A DNA stretch of 64,000 nucleotides from Stutzerimonas stutzeri (GTDB taxonomy: Bacteria; Pseudomonadota; Gammaproteobacteria; Pseudomonadales; Pseudomonadaceae): contig NZ_JAMOIH010000008.1 in NCBI RefSeq assembly GCF_024448955.1, positions 62,001 to 126,000 of the forward strand, written 5' to 3'. Both the position numbers and the translations under genes were made by a program. Shown here piece by piece: positions 28,858 through 39,469 of the stretch (position 1 is the first letter of the stretch; each line of letters begins with the position of its first letter). Under the pieces are notes generated by a model that saw only the letters and a list, made by a program, of their open reading frames with translations, did no database searches and had not been told where the DNA came from.

Positions 28858-29463
28858 ATGCTCCCTGAATTGAACGAATTTCTTGGCTGCGCCACTCCGA
28901 CCGCTTGGGTTGAGGTTGCGCTGCAGAACCAGGACGTGATGCTCATCGATCACGGCAACTGCGAGAAGAAGGCTGCCGGTGCCGCTTTCCAGCTTATGTT
29001 CAGGTACGTCGACAAACCGGATCTGCAAAACAAGATGTCGCGTCTTGCCAGAGAGGAGCTGCGGCACTTCGAGCAGGTGCTTTCCATTATTCGCAAGCGC
29101 GACATTGGTCTGCGAAACATCGGCTCGTCACGCTATGCGGCGGGTCTGCGCGAGTTGGTGCGCAATCACGAGCCCTATCGACTGACCGATACGCTGGTGA
29201 TCGGGGCGTTCATCGAGGCTCGCTCGTGCGAGCGTTTCGCGATGCTGGTGCCGCATCTGGACGAGGAGCTCGGCAAGTTCTATCACGGCCTGCTCAAGTC
29301 AGAAGCGCGGCATTTTCAGGATTATCTGAAGCTGGCTTATCTGTACGGTGACGCCGCTGATATCGACGCTACCATCGTCCGAGTGCGGGCGCGCGAGCGT
29401 GAATTGATTGAAAGCGCAGACAATGAGTTTCGCTTCCACAGCGGCGTTCCGGTCGCCGACTGA
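28858..29463 (+). CDS. miaE: tRNA-(ms2io6A)-hydroxylase MiaE
   Basis: This 201-residue ferritin-like di-iron monooxygenase hydroxylates the isopentenyl group of ms2i6A37 in tRNAs that read UNN codons. Di-iron ligands are visible in the two helix motifs, REELRHFEQVL (residues about 62-72) and SEARHFQDYL (around 150), with further acidic ligands in DHGNCEKKAAG and FIEARSCERF. Length is typical of Pseudomonas MiaE. It converges on lpxH with a gap of five bases. Confidence 0.93.
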   Translation: MLPELNEFLGCATPTAWVEVALQNQDVMLIDHGNCEKKAAGAAFQLMFRYVDKPDLQNKMSRLAREELRHFEQVLSIIRKRDIGLRNIGSSRYAAGLRELVRNHEPYRLTDTLVIGAFIEARSCERFAMLVPHLDEELGKFYHGLLKSEARHFQDYLKLAYLYGDAADIDATIVRVRARERELIESADNEFRFHSGVPVAD

Positions 29464-29468
29464 GCGGC

Positions 29469-30191
29469 TCAGCTCAGTTCGAACGGCGCCTGATGAACGC
29501 CTGATTCATCGATCTGTAGCGCCCACCCTTGTCGATCCCAGTCGCCCAGCACGATGCGCATTGCGGGCTGGCCGGCGACCTGAAGCCTGTGGCTGGCAGG
29601 GCGATGAGTATGACCGTGGATCAAGGTCCGGACGCCGTGACGCTGCATGACATCAACGACTTCACCAGGCGTGACGTCAACGATATGGCTGGCTTTCATA
29701 CGGGTCTCTTCCTTGCTACTTGATCGCAGTTTTTGCGCCAGCTTCTGGCGTTTGGCGAGCGGCAAGTGGTGAAGAACGAACAGGCTGACGGGATTGCGTA
29801 GCCATCGACGTAATCGCATGTAGCCTTCATCGCGCGTACAGAGCGTGTCACCGTGCATCAGTAAGACCCGTTGGCCGCCGAACTCAGCAACGTGCGGATC
29901 AGGTAGCAATGTGCAGCCCGCCTCGCGACAGAACGCCTTGCCGATCATGAAATCGCGGTTGCCGTGCATGAGATAGATGCGCGTCCCGCTTTCGCTCAGG
30001 ACGCGAAGGGCGGCGGCGATCTCGTGCTGGTAAGGCGTCATACCGTCGTCACCAACCCAGACCTCAAAGAAATCGCCCAGGATATAGAACGCTTCGGCCT
30101 TGATAGCCCGTGTCTCGAGAAAACGAAGAAACGCCCGGGTAATGTCCGGGCGTTCTTCTTCGAGATGCAGATCTGAAATCAGCAGAATCAA
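29469..30191 (-). CDS. lpxH: UDP-2,3-diacylglucosamine diphosphatase LpxH
   Basis: This 240-residue peripheral-membrane metallophosphoesterase cleaves UDP-2,3-diacylglucosamine to lipid X and UMP in lipid A synthesis. All calcineurin-fold motifs are present: [43 protein letters not shown] and IHGHTHRPA. Its start follows ppiB by six bases on the same strand, so the two are co-transcribed, as in other pseudomonads. Confidence 0.96.
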   Translation of the reverse strand: MILLISDLHLEEERPDITRAFLRFLETRAIKAEAFYILGDFFEVWVGDDGMTPYQHEIAAALRVLSESGTRIYLMHGNRDFMIGKAFCREAGCTLLPDPHVAEFGGQRVLLMHGDTLCTRDEGYMRLRRWLRNPVSLFVLHHLPLAKRQKLAQKLRSSSKEETRMKASHIVDVTPGEVVDVMQRHGVRTLIHGHTHRPASHRLQVAGQPAMRIVLGDWDRQGWALQIDESGVHQAPFELS

Positions 30192-30197
30192 CGAGGC

Positions 30198-30692
30198 TTA
30201 CTCGACGATCTCGGCTTTCTCGATGACCACGTCGTCCACCGGAACGTCCTGATGTCCGGACTTCATGGTGGTGGACACGCCCTTGATCTTCTCGACCACG
30301 TCCATGCCTTCGACCACTTCACCAAACACCGCGTAGCCCCAGCCTTGGACGGTCGGCGCGGTGTGGTCGAGGAAATCGTTGTCCTTGACGTTGATGAAGA
30401 ACTGGGCGGATGCCGAGTGCGGCTCCATGGTGCGCGCCATGGCCAACGTGCCGACCTTGTTGGAGAGCCCGTTGTTGGCTTCGTTCTTGATCTGCGCGCG
30501 GGTAGCTTTCTGCTTCATGCCCGGCTCGAACCCGCCGCCTTGGATCATGAAATTGCTGATCACGCGGTGAAATATGGTGCCGTCGTAGTGACCGCTCTTC
30601 ACGTATTCCTTGAAGTTGGCTGTGGTTTCCGGGGCTTTGTCTTCGTACAGCTTGACGGTGATGACGCCGTGGTTGGTGTGGAACTTGATCAT
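30198..30692 (-). CDS. ppiB: Cyclophilin-type peptidyl-prolyl isomerase PpiB
   Basis: This 164-residue cytoplasmic cyclophilin has no signal peptide. The active-site features are [15 protein letters not shown] (residues about 40-54, including the catalytic Arg), [17 protein letters not shown], and a C-terminal [13 protein letters not shown]. It is first in the ppiB-lpxH pair and divergent from glnS across 191 bases. Confidence 0.95.
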   Translation of the reverse strand: MIKFHTNHGVITVKLYEDKAPETTANFKEYVKSGHYDGTIFHRVISNFMIQGGGFEPGMKQKATRAQIKNEANNGLSNKVGTLAMARTMEPHSASAQFFINVKDNDFLDHTAPTVQGWGYAVFGEVVEGMDVVEKIKGVSTTMKSGHQDVPVDDVVIEKAEIVE

Positions 30693-30883
30693 CGGAGCAA
30701 TCCTTATGGAGAGGAAAACCGCGTCGCGATAGCAGGGCGGCGCGGCAATGGAAATGGACCGCTGCTGCAGAGCAATACGGCGGGCGCTTTGCTCTGTCAG
30801 GGGGTTGACGGGTCCGCTATGATAAGCGCTTTGATTTGGCCGGCCTACCCTGAGCCGCGCACTCGCAGATCGTTAAGGACACC

Positions 30884-32551
30884 ATGAGCAAGCCTGAGAC
30901 TACCGCCGCCACCAATTTTCTCCGCCCGATCGTCCAGGCCGACCTGGACTCGGGCAAGCACGCCAGCATTGTTACGCGCTTTCCGCCCGAGCCCAACGGC
31001 TATCTGCACATTGGCCATGCCAAGTCGATCTGCCTGAACTTCGGCCTGGCCCAGGAATTCGGTGGCGTCTGCAACCTGCGTTTCGACGACACCAACCCGG
31101 CCAAGGAAGACCAGGAATACATCGACGCGATCAAGAGCGACGTGCAGTGGCTGGGCTTCCAGTGGGCCGGCGAGGAGCATTACGCCTCGGATTACTTCGA
31201 CCAGTTGCATGCATGGGCCGTCCATCTGATCGAGGCGGGTAAGGCTTACGTCTGCGACTTGACGTCCGAGCAGGCACGCGAATACCGCGGCAGCCTGACC
31301 GAACCGGGTAAGAACAGTCCGTTCCGTGAGCGCAGCGTCGAAGAGAACCTCGATCTGTTCGCACGCATGAAGGCTGGCGAATTCCCCGACGGCGCCCGCG
31401 CGCTGCGGGCGAAGATCGATATGGCCTCGCCGAACATGAACCTGCGCGACCCGATCCTGTACCGCATCCGTCACGCCCACCATCACCAGACCGGCGACAA
31501 GTGGTGCATCTACCCCAGCTATGACTTCACCCATGGCCAGTCGGATGCCATCGAGGGCATCACTCATTCGATCTGCACCCTGGAGTTCGAGGACCATCGT
31601 CCGCTCTACGAATGGTTCCTGGAACAACTGCCGGTGCCGGCACAGCCGCGTCAGTACGAATTTGCCCGCCTCAACCTGAACTACACCATCACCAGCAAGC
31701 GCAAGCTCAAGCAGTTGGTCGACGAAAAGCACGTCAGTGGCTGGGATGATCCGCGTATGTCGACCCTGTCGGGCTTTCGTCGCCGCGGCTATACGCCGGC
31801 CTCGATCCGCAACTTCTGCGACATGATCGGCGTGAGTCGCGCCGGCGGCGTGGTGGACATCGGCATGCTGGAATTCGCTATCCGTGAAGACCTCGATGCC
31901 AACGCGGCGCGTGCAATGTGTGTGCTCAAGCCGCTCAAGGTACTGATCACTAACTATCCAGAAGGCCAGGACGAGAACCTGGAACTGCCGCGCCATCCCA
32001 AGCAGGACATGGGTGTGCGCGTGCTGCCGTTCTCCCGCGAAATCTATATCGATGCCAGCGACTTCGAAGAAGTCCCGCCGGCCGGCTTCAAGCGCCTGAT
32101 TCCTGGTGGCGAGGTGCGTCTGCGCGGCAGTTACGTAATCCGTGCCGATGAGGCGGTGAAGGATGAGCAGGGCAATATCGTCGAGCTGCGTTGCTCCTAC
32201 GACGAGAACACCCTGGGCAAGAATCCCGAGGGCCGCAAGGTCAAGGGCGTGATCCACTGGGTACCGGCAGCGGAAAGCGTCGAGTGCGAGGTGCGCCTGT
32301 ACGACCGCCTGTTCCGCTCCGCCAACCCTGAGAAAGACGAGCAGGGCGGCAGCTTCCTCGACAACATCAATTCCGAGTCGCTGGTGGTACTCACAGGCTG
32401 CCGCGCCGAGCCGTCCCTGGCCAACGCGCAGCCGGAGGAGCGCTTCCAGTTCGAGCGCGAAGGCTACTTTGTCGCTGATCTCAAGGATTCGCAGCCCGGC
32501 AAGCCGGTGTTCAACCGGACTGTCACCCTGCGTGATTCCTGGGGGCAATAA
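30884..32551 (+). CDS. glnS: Glutaminyl-tRNA synthetase
   Basis: This 555-residue class I enzyme charges tRNA-Gln. The HIGH motif is in [18 protein letters not shown] (residues about 34-51), and the KMSKS-equivalent region is [12 protein letters not shown] followed by [17 protein letters not shown]. The C-terminal beta-barrel anticodon domain is complete, giving normal bacterial length. The stop overlaps the cysS ATG by one base (TAATG), so the two synthetases form one coupled operon. Confidence 0.97.
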   Translation: MSKPETTAATNFLRPIVQADLDSGKHASIVTRFPPEPNGYLHIGHAKSICLNFGLAQEFGGVCNLRFDDTNPAKEDQEYIDAIKSDVQWLGFQWAGEEHYASDYFDQLHAWAVHLIEAGKAYVCDLTSEQAREYRGSLTEPGKNSPFRERSVEENLDLFARMKAGEFPDGARALRAKIDMASPNMNLRDPILYRIRHAHHHQTGDKWCIYPSYDFTHGQSDAIEGITHSICTLEFEDHRPLYEWFLEQLPVPAQPRQYEFARLNLNYTITSKRKLKQLVDEKHVSGWDDPRMSTLSGFRRRGYTPASIRNFCDMIGVSRAGGVVDIGMLEFAIREDLDANAARAMCVLKPLKVLITNYPEGQDENLELPRHPKQDMGVRVLPFSREIYIDASDFEEVPPAGFKRLIPGGEVRLRGSYVIRADEAVKDEQGNIVELRCSYDENTLGKNPEGRKVKGVIHWVPAAESVECEVRLYDRLFRSANPEKDEQGGSFLDNINSESLVVLTGCRAEPSLANAQPEERFQFEREGYFVADLKDSQPGKPVFNRTVTLRDSWGQ

Positions 32552-33936
32552 TGGCGCTGTCGATCTACAACACCCTGACCAAGGCCAAGGAACCGCTCAA
32601 ACCGCTGATCGATAACCAGGTACGCATGTACGTCTGTGGTATGACGGTCTATGACTTCTGTCACATCGGCCATGCGCGGGTAATGGTGGCCTTCGACGTG
32701 GTCGCGCGTTGGTTACGCCAGCGCGGGTACGAGCTGACCTATGTGCGCAACATCACCGATATCGACGACAAGATCATCCGTCGCGCTCAGGAAAACGGTG
32801 AAAGCTTCGAGGCGCTTACCGGTCGTATGATCGCCGCGATGCATGAGGACGAGGCTCGGCTCAATGTACTGCGCCCCGATCTTGAGCCGCGCGCCACCGA
32901 GCACATCGCCGGCATGCACGGCATGATCCAGACCCTGATCGACAAGGGCTTCGCCTACGCGCCAGGTAATGGCGATGTCTATTATCGGGTCGGTAAGTTT
33001 GTTGGTTACGGCAAGCTTTCGCGGCGCAAGATCGAGGATTTGAAGATCGGTGCCCGTATCGAGGTCGACGAAGCCAAGGAAGATCCGCTGGATTTTGTGC
33101 TCTGGAAAGCCGCAAAGCCCGGTGAGCCGAGCTGGGATTCGCCGTGGGGCAGAGGCCGTCCGGGCTGGCACATCGAGTGTTCGGTGATGTCCACCTGCTG
33201 CCTGGGTGAGACCTTCGACATTCATGGCGGCGGCCCGGACCTGGTCTTCCCGCACCACGAAAACGAAATCGCCCAGAGCGAGGCGGCGTCCGGCAAGCTC
33301 TACGCCAACGCCTGGATGCACGCCGGTGCGGTACGGGTGGACGGCGAGAAGATGTCCAAGTCCCTGGGCAATTTCTTCACCATTCGCGAAGTGCTGGAAA
33401 AGTATCAGTCGGAAGTGGTGCGCTATCTGCTGGTTTCCAGCCACTACCGCAGCCCGATCAACTATTCCGAAGACAGCCTCAAGGAAGCCAAGGGCGCGCT
33501 GGAACGTTTCTATAACGGCCTGAAAGGCTTGCCCGAAGCGGCACCCGCGGGTGGCGAGGCGTTCGTCGAGCGCTTTGGCGCTGCGATGGACGATGACTTC
33601 AACTCGCCGGAAGCCTGCTCTGTGCTGTTCGAGATGATCCGAGAGGTCAACCGCCTGCGTGACACGGATTTGCAATCCGCTGCTTCGCTGGCTGCGCGCC
33701 TCCAGGAACTGGCCTCCGTACTCGGCGTGCTGCAACTCGAGCCTGAGGCCTTCTTGCAGGCCGGGGCCGCCGGCAAGATTGATGCAGCCGAGGTGGATGT
33801 CTTGATCGCAGCACGATTGAACGCCCGCGCCGAGAAGAACTGGGCCGAGTCGGACCGCATTCGCGATCAATTGACGGCCATGGGCGTGGTGCTGGAAGAC
33901 GGCAAGGGCGGCACCACCTGGCGTCTTAGTGAATAA
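32551..33936 (+). CDS. cysS: Cysteinyl-tRNA synthetase
   Basis: This 461-residue class I synthetase has zinc ligands beginning with the cysteine in [18 protein letters not shown], which also contains the HIGH motif. Further zinc residues occur in WHIECSVMS and [21 protein letters not shown] is the KMSKS loop (residues about 268-277). Length is normal. It is coupled to glnS and followed by an intrinsic terminator. Confidence 0.97.
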   Translation: MALSIYNTLTKAKEPLKPLIDNQVRMYVCGMTVYDFCHIGHARVMVAFDVVARWLRQRGYELTYVRNITDIDDKIIRRAQENGESFEALTGRMIAAMHEDEARLNVLRPDLEPRATEHIAGMHGMIQTLIDKGFAYAPGNGDVYYRVGKFVGYGKLSRRKIEDLKIGARIEVDEAKEDPLDFVLWKAAKPGEPSWDSPWGRGRPGWHIECSVMSTCCLGETFDIHGGGPDLVFPHHENEIAQSEAASGKLYANAWMHAGAVRVDGEKMSKSLGNFFTIREVLEKYQSEVVRYLLVSSHYRSPINYSEDSLKEAKGALERFYNGLKGLPEAAPAGGEAFVERFGAAMDDDFNSPEACSVLFEMIREVNRLRDTDLQSAASLAARLQELASVLGVLQLEPEAFLQAGAAGKIDAAEVDVLIAARLNARAEKNWAESDRIRDQLTAMGVVLEDGKGGTTWRLSE

Positions 33937-33951
33937 GTTGCACACTCCATC

Positions 33952-33977
33952 GAGGCCGCCGCGTGCGGCCTCTTTTG
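33952..33977 (+). terminator. Rho-independent terminator after cysS
   Basis: GAGGCCGC and GCGGCCTC form an 8-bp stem with a 5-base loop, followed by TTTTGTTTT, 16 bases after the cysS stop. Confidence 0.88.
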
Positions 33978-34044
33978 TTTTCGGTAAGCGACGGAAGCTC
34001 CTCAGGTGCGGATAAACAGGGCTGCATTACCGTTCCCTGTTCGA

Positions 34045-34238
34045 CCGGTAGGGCCAAGCGGCGTCCGCTTCAGCCTCGCGAGCCGTCAGCCCTACGCTAT
34101 AGTCCAGATACCACCGGTGGGCTGAAGCCTTCCCTACAGTCTGCCTGTCCGCTTCGAGTTCAGCGACGTAGGGTGGGCTTCAGCCCGCCGCAGCGAGGAC
34201 GGAGCCTTGGAACATTGATGGGCTAAAGCCCACCCTAC
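34045..34238. repeat. Cluster of REP-like palindromic repeats (GTAGGGTGGGCTTCAGCCC type)
   Basis: At least three related copies occur. GGTGGGCTGAAGCC...CCTAC is at 34116-34137, GTAGGGTGGGCTTCAGCCCGCC at 34168-34189, and the inverted GATGGGCTAAAGCCCACCCTAC at 34217-34238. A partial copy begins near 34048. Each core is a GGGCTNNAGCCC palindrome. Such extragenic repeats mark the left junction of the regulator-glp insertion. No gene is seen between cysS and 34318. Confidence 0.7.
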
Positions 34239-34317
34239 GTCTGCCGTACCGTTTTACCCGTCCCGTAAGGCAGGCGCTATTCGGTTCGTTGAAACGCTTA
34301 AGCGCTGTGCAGCGAAC

Positions 34318-36186
34318 TTAACCTGGATAAAGACCCTCGGCGCGTAAGCGTTTGTAGAGGGTGTTGCGGCTGACGCCTAAATGCCGGGCGAGGTGCGAAA
34401 CGTTGCCGCGACAGGCTTCGAACTGTAAGCGCAGCGGCTGGTTCGTGGGTAACGAAAGCGAAGGCGCCATGCCGATAGAGTGGGTCGGCTCTGTTCTATC
34501 GTGACTTTCTGCGCTTTCGTTAAGATCCACGAAGAAGTCGTCAGGCAAATGCTCCGGGCGGATTGGCTGTTCGTCAGCCAGTACTAGGGCAACTTGGATG
34601 ACACTGCTCAGTTGGCGAATATTTCCCGGCCAGGGGTGGCGTTCGAACAAACGCTGCACTTCGGTACTCAATCCGGCCCATTGCCGGGGTTCTCGATGCT
34701 GCTCCCAGACTCGCTGGAAAAGCGCGTGCTTGTCGCGGCGAACACGCAAGGGCGGCAGCTCCACGCTGAGGCCGCTGACGCGGTAGAACAGGTCCTGGCG
34801 AAAGCGACCGTTATCGACGTCCTGGCGTAGCGAGCGGTTCGTCGCGCAGATCAGGCGAAAGTCGACCGGGAATGGTTCTCCGCCGCCGAGCGGTTGCACG
34901 CTGCGATCCTGCAGTACGCGCAACAGGCGCGCCTGCAGGCTCATCGGCATGTCCCCGATCTCGTCGAGAAACAGCACGCCTCGGTCCGCCTTGCGAATCA
35001 GGCCGAGGCTGCCTTTCTGATGAGCGCCGGTAAAGGCGCCTTTCTCGTAACCGAAGAGTTCGGATTCGATCAGCTCGTTGGGGATAGCGGCGCAGTTCAC
35101 CGCGATCAAGGGCGCATCGGCTCGCGAGCTGGCTGCATGCAGTGCTTTGACTAGGACTTCCTTGCCGACACCCGTTTCTCCCTGTACCAGGATCGGAACG
35201 TCCTTTTCGAGCATGAGCTGCGCCTGGCGAACCACCTTGTGCACCTGCGGATCGCCCTGATCAATGCTAGTTATATCGATCGGCCGTTCCCGCCCCGACG
35301 TCGTACGGAAGTCGCGCGGCTGGATGCATGGTTTCTGTGGGCGCCGAACGATGCCATGGAAGCGGTGGCGACCCATGGCCCGCAGCAGCAGGGGCTGATC
35401 TTCCGGTTGATTGATCAGTTGCAACAGCGGCACGTCGAATAGCCTGTCGATACGGGTCCGCGTCAGCGCCATGCCGAGCAGGTTGTCGGCGCGCCGGTTG
35501 GCCGACACGATTAGCCCGGATTCATCGAAAATCAGTAATCCGGCCCACTGGCTGTCGAGATTGTCCTGTCCGGTATTGAAGGTCAGCTGAAAGTAATTGT
35601 CGTGGAACAGATTGAGGATCAGCCGATTCTCAACTGACTGGCTCATCATCTTCACCATGCCGAGCGTGTGCGATGGCGGAAGGTAGCTGTCGCTGGACAC
35701 ATCGAGCACGGCGATCAGCTGGCGCTGAGCATCGAAAATCGGCGAAGCCGCACCGGACAGGTAGCGGTTGGCCTTGAGGAAGTGTTCGTCGCGCTGGATA
35801 TGCACGGCCTGTCCGCTGGCCAGCGCCGTGCCGATCGCATTGGTCCCCGTGTCGCGCTCCATCCAGCTGGCGCCAGGTTTGAATCCGCGTTGCTGGGTCG
35901 GCTCGACGAAGCGCCGATCGCCCCACGACTCCAGTAACTGACCCCCGCTGTCCGCCAGCAGGATCAGGCAGCTAGAATTCGAAAGGATATTCTCGTAATA
36001 AGGGAGCACTTCACGCTGGGTGGTCTGCACCAGGCTGCGTTGGCGCTCCAACAGGGCGCTCACCTCCTGCGCGGCCGGCTGACCGAAGCTTGGCGTGCTG
36101 AGCGGATTCAGCCCGTAGCGCTCGCAGCGGCTCCAGGAATCTTCGATCAGCGTCTGGTGTGCGATGGACTGGGCTGGGTCGGCCAT
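34318..36186 (-). CDS. Sigma-54-dependent AcoR-like transcriptional activator
   Basis: This is a 622-residue enhancer-binding protein. A GAF-like sensor spans roughly residues 60-200 (GASWMERDTGTNAIGTAL), and a PAS-like region follows (GLLIFDESGLIVSANRRADNLL). The AAA+ domain has Walker A (GETGVGKEVLVKAL), the sigma-54 contact loop in YEKGAFTGAHQKG, and Walker B (GVLFLDEIGDMP). The Fis-type helix-turn-helix at the end reads NVSHLARHLGVSRNTLYKRL. It is divergent from the glp transporter genes, whose -24/-12 promoter and flanking TGTTCA dyads it probably uses. The inducer is unknown; glycerol or another polyol is a context-based guess. Confidence 0.92.
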   Translation of the reverse strand: MADPAQSIAHQTLIEDSWSRCERYGLNPLSTPSFGQPAAQEVSALLERQRSLVQTTQREVLPYYENILSNSSCLILLADSGGQLLESWGDRRFVEPTQQRGFKPGASWMERDTGTNAIGTALASGQAVHIQRDEHFLKANRYLSGAASPIFDAQRQLIAVLDVSSDSYLPPSHTLGMVKMMSQSVENRLILNLFHDNYFQLTFNTGQDNLDSQWAGLLIFDESGLIVSANRRADNLLGMALTRTRIDRLFDVPLLQLINQPEDQPLLLRAMGRHRFHGIVRRPQKPCIQPRDFRTTSGRERPIDITSIDQGDPQVHKVVRQAQLMLEKDVPILVQGETGVGKEVLVKALHAASSRADAPLIAVNCAAIPNELIESELFGYEKGAFTGAHQKGSLGLIRKADRGVLFLDEIGDMPMSLQARLLRVLQDRSVQPLGGGEPFPVDFRLICATNRSLRQDVDNGRFRQDLFYRVSGLSVELPPLRVRRDKHALFQRVWEQHREPRQWAGLSTEVQRLFERHPWPGNIRQLSSVIQVALVLADEQPIRPEHLPDDFFVDLNESAESHDRTEPTHSIGMAPSLSLPTNQPLRLQFEACRGNVSHLARHLGVSRNTLYKRLRAEGLYPG

Positions 36187-36244
36187 GTTGCCCTCTGACG
36201 ACGCAAATTCTTATTGTTATTCGCTACTGCCGTAGCGCGAATCT

Positions 36245-36302
36245 TGAACAGTTTTGTTCATTTCTACGCGCTGTCAATGTTCAAAAATGTTCAGTTTGAA
36301 CA
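36245..36302. promoter_or_regulatory. Two TGTTCA/TGAACA dyads, candidate activator-binding enhancers
   Basis: TGAACAGTTTTGTTCA at 36245-36260 and TGTTCAGTTTGAACA at 36288-36302 are near-perfect dyads. An extra TGTTCA half-site lies at 36278-36283. They sit in the divergent region, about 55-110 bases upstream of the -24 element, a usual enhancer distance for a sigma-54 activator. Similar dyads are known for AcoR-type regulators. Confidence 0.65.
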
Positions 36303-36354
36303 CTTGAGAAAACAGCACTGCCACCTCAGTCCCGACCTAGAGCCTTGTGCGGCG

Positions 36355-36371
36355 TTGGCACGGATATCGCT
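36355..36371 (+). promoter_or_regulatory. Sigma-54 (-24/-12) promoter of the glp transporter operon
   Basis: TTGGCACGGATATCGCT matches the TTGGCACG-N4-TTGCW consensus, with GG and GC at the required 10-base spacing and one mismatch in the -12 box. It lies 34 bases upstream of the glpS ATG, which leaves room for the AGAAGGA ribosome-binding site. Confidence 0.75.
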
Positions 36372-36404
36372 CCGTATCCTTCACAACAATTAGAAGGATG
36401 CAGC

Positions 36405-37487
36405 ATGTCCCTCACGCTGGAACACGTCAGCAAGACCGTCGATGGCCACGTGCACATCGCCGATGCCTGCCTGAATTTCGAACCGGGCTCGTTCAACGTG
36501 CTGATCGGGCGAACACTGTCGGGCAAGACCTCGCTGATGCGGCTCATGGCGGGGCTCGACAAGCCGAGCAGCGGACGCATCCTGATGAACGGCGCCGACG
36601 TCACCGGCGTGCCGGTCCGCAAGCGGAACGTGTCGATGGTTTACCAGCAGTTCATCAACTACCCAACGCTGAGCGTGTTCGAGAACATCGCCTCGCCGTT
36701 GCGGCAGGCCGGCGCCGGCAAGGCAGAGATCGAGCGAAAGGTTCGTGAAACCGCCGAGATGCTGCACATCGAAAATTTCCTGCAGCGGTATCCGTTGGAA
36801 CTTTCCGGCGGCCAGCAGCAGCGCACCGCGATGGCCCGGGCGCTAGTCAAGGACGCGGATCTGATCTTGTTCGACGAGCCGTTAGTCAATCTCGACTATA
36901 AGCTGCGCGAAGAACTGCGGCAGGAAATGCGCGAACTGTTCAAGACGCGCCGCAGCATTGCCGTTTATGCCACCACCGAGCCCAACGAAGCGCTGGCGCT
37001 GGGCGGAACGGCGACTGTCCTGCATGAAGGGCGAGTCATCCAGAGCGGCCCTACGGCGGAGGTCTATCACCGGCCAAGCCGGATGCTCAGCGCCGAATTG
37101 TTCTCCGAACCTCCGATAAACTTGTTGCCTGGGCGTATCGCCGCCAACGAGGTCAGCTTTCAGGACTGCATGCATTTCCCGCTCAATGCGGACCTGCGAA
37201 CTCTGAGCGAGGGCGATTACCGCTTCGGCATCCGGCCCAGCCATATCGGCCTGGTGCCGTCCAACGATGACGACCTGGAAGTATCCGGCACAGTCGAGCT
37301 GGCTGAAATCAGCGGTTCGGAAAGCTTCCTTCATGTGCGCAATGAGCACCTCAGTCTGGTTCTGCACCTGCAGGGCGTACATGACTATCCGGTGGATTCG
37401 CCGATTCGCGTGTACATCCCAACCCACAAGTTGTTCGTGTTCGATGCTGCCGGCGAGCTGGCTCAGGCACCGGTCCGACGCGTCTGA
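36405..37487 (+). CDS. glpS: Glycerol ABC transporter ATPase GlpS
   Basis: This 360-residue ABC ATPase has the TOBE-type C-terminal domain of sugar-family importers. The P-loop is IGRTLSGKTSLMRL (residues about 31-44), the signature LSGGQQQRTAMARAL is intact, and Walker B is LILFDEPLVNLDYKL. In Rhizobium, GlpS pairs with GlpT to power the GlpPQ permease for glycerol. The ATG follows AGAAGGA. It is the first gene after the sigma-54 promoter and ends 10 bases before glpT. Confidence 0.87.
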   Translation: MSLTLEHVSKTVDGHVHIADACLNFEPGSFNVLIGRTLSGKTSLMRLMAGLDKPSSGRILMNGADVTGVPVRKRNVSMVYQQFINYPTLSVFENIASPLRQAGAGKAEIERKVRETAEMLHIENFLQRYPLELSGGQQQRTAMARALVKDADLILFDEPLVNLDYKLREELRQEMRELFKTRRSIAVYATTEPNEALALGGTATVLHEGRVIQSGPTAEVYHRPSRMLSAELFSEPPINLLPGRIAANEVSFQDCMHFPLNADLRTLSEGDYRFGIRPSHIGLVPSNDDDLEVSGTVELAEISGSESFLHVRNEHLSLVLHLQGVHDYPVDSPIRVYIPTHKLFVFDAAGELAQAPVRRV

Positions 37488-37497
37488 AGGAGCACAC

Positions 37498-38591
37498 ATG
37501 GCGGAGATTCGATTGCAGAACCTTGCCCACAGCTATAGCTCGCAGCCGCAAGGTGCGGCGGACTATGCGATTCGCGAGATGGACCATGTGTGGGAGCAGG
37601 GCGGTGCCTACGCGCTGTTGGGGCCGTCCGGCTGCGGCAAGTCGACGTTACTCAACATCATCTCCGGCTTGCTCAGCCCATCCGAGGGGCAAGTGCTGTT
37701 CGACGCGCGCGAGGTGAACAGGATGACGCCCGAGCAGCGCAACATCGCCCAGGTTTTCCAGTTTCCGGTCGTCTACGACACCATGACGGTATTCGATAAC
37801 CTCGCCTTTCCGCTGCGCAATCAGGGCGTTTCGGAGGCGCGCGTGACCAGCAAGGTGCACGAAATCGCCGAGGTTCTGGATCTACATCCTCTGCTCAAGC
37901 GCAAGGCGCGCAACCTCACCGCCGACGAGAAACAAAAGGTCTCCATGGGGCGTGGCCTGGTACGGGACGACGTATCGGCGATTCTTTTCGACGAGCCGCT
38001 GACGGTCATCGATCCGCACCTGAAATGGAAGCTGCGTCGCAAGCTCAAGCAGATCCATGAGCAATTCAACATCACCATGATCTACGTCACCCACGATCAG
38101 TTGGAGGCCTCGACCTTTGCCGACAAGATTGCCGTGATGCACGGCGGGCAGATCGTTCAGTTTGGCACGCCGCGGGAGCTGTTCGAACGGCCCCAGCACA
38201 CCTTCGTCGGATTCTTCGTCGGCAGTCCGGGAATGAATCTGATCGACGTACGTGCCGAGGAGGGCGGCGTTGGTTTCGGTGATTTGCATCTGCCGCTTGC
38301 CAGCGGTTTGGCGGCGCGTTTGCCCGACCTTGCGGCGAGTCGCCTGCAACTCGGTATTCGTCCGGAGTTCGTTCAGGTGACAGGGGAGGCGACTGCTGGC
38401 GGAATGCAAGCCGAGGTGGTGCGAGTGGAAGATCTGGGCACCTACAAGATCCTAACGCTTCGCCTGCAGGAGCACCTGCTCAAGGCGCGCCTACCGGAAG
38501 ATCATCCCATCCCGAAAGGGCAGGCTTGGGTGAGCTTCCCCGCTCAGTGGCTGATGCTCTATGCCGACGACCGGCTTGTGGAGGCTAGGCC

Positions 38592-38595
<4 letters not shown>
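37498..38595 (+). CDS. glpT: Glycerol ABC transporter ATPase GlpT (degenerate signature motif)
   Basis: This 365-residue second ATPase of the importer starts MAEIRLQNLAHSY at the ATG at 37498. Walker A is normal (LGPSGCGKSTLLNI) and Walker B reads AILFDEPLTVIDPHL. The ABC signature is altered: LTADEKQKVSMGRGL stands where LSGGQ is expected. With GlpS this gives an asymmetric ATPase pair with one canonical and one degenerate composite site. A longer in-frame start at 37267 lies inside glpS and is rejected. The stop overlaps the glpP ATG by four bases. Confidence 0.87.
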
Positions 38596-39455
<860 letters not shown>

Positions 39456-39469
39456 CGAGGACCGACTGA

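Noticed and set aside
30845-32548. 567-codon open frame antisense to glnS
   Set aside because: It is complementary to a certain glnS gene, with no ribosome site or recognisable domain.
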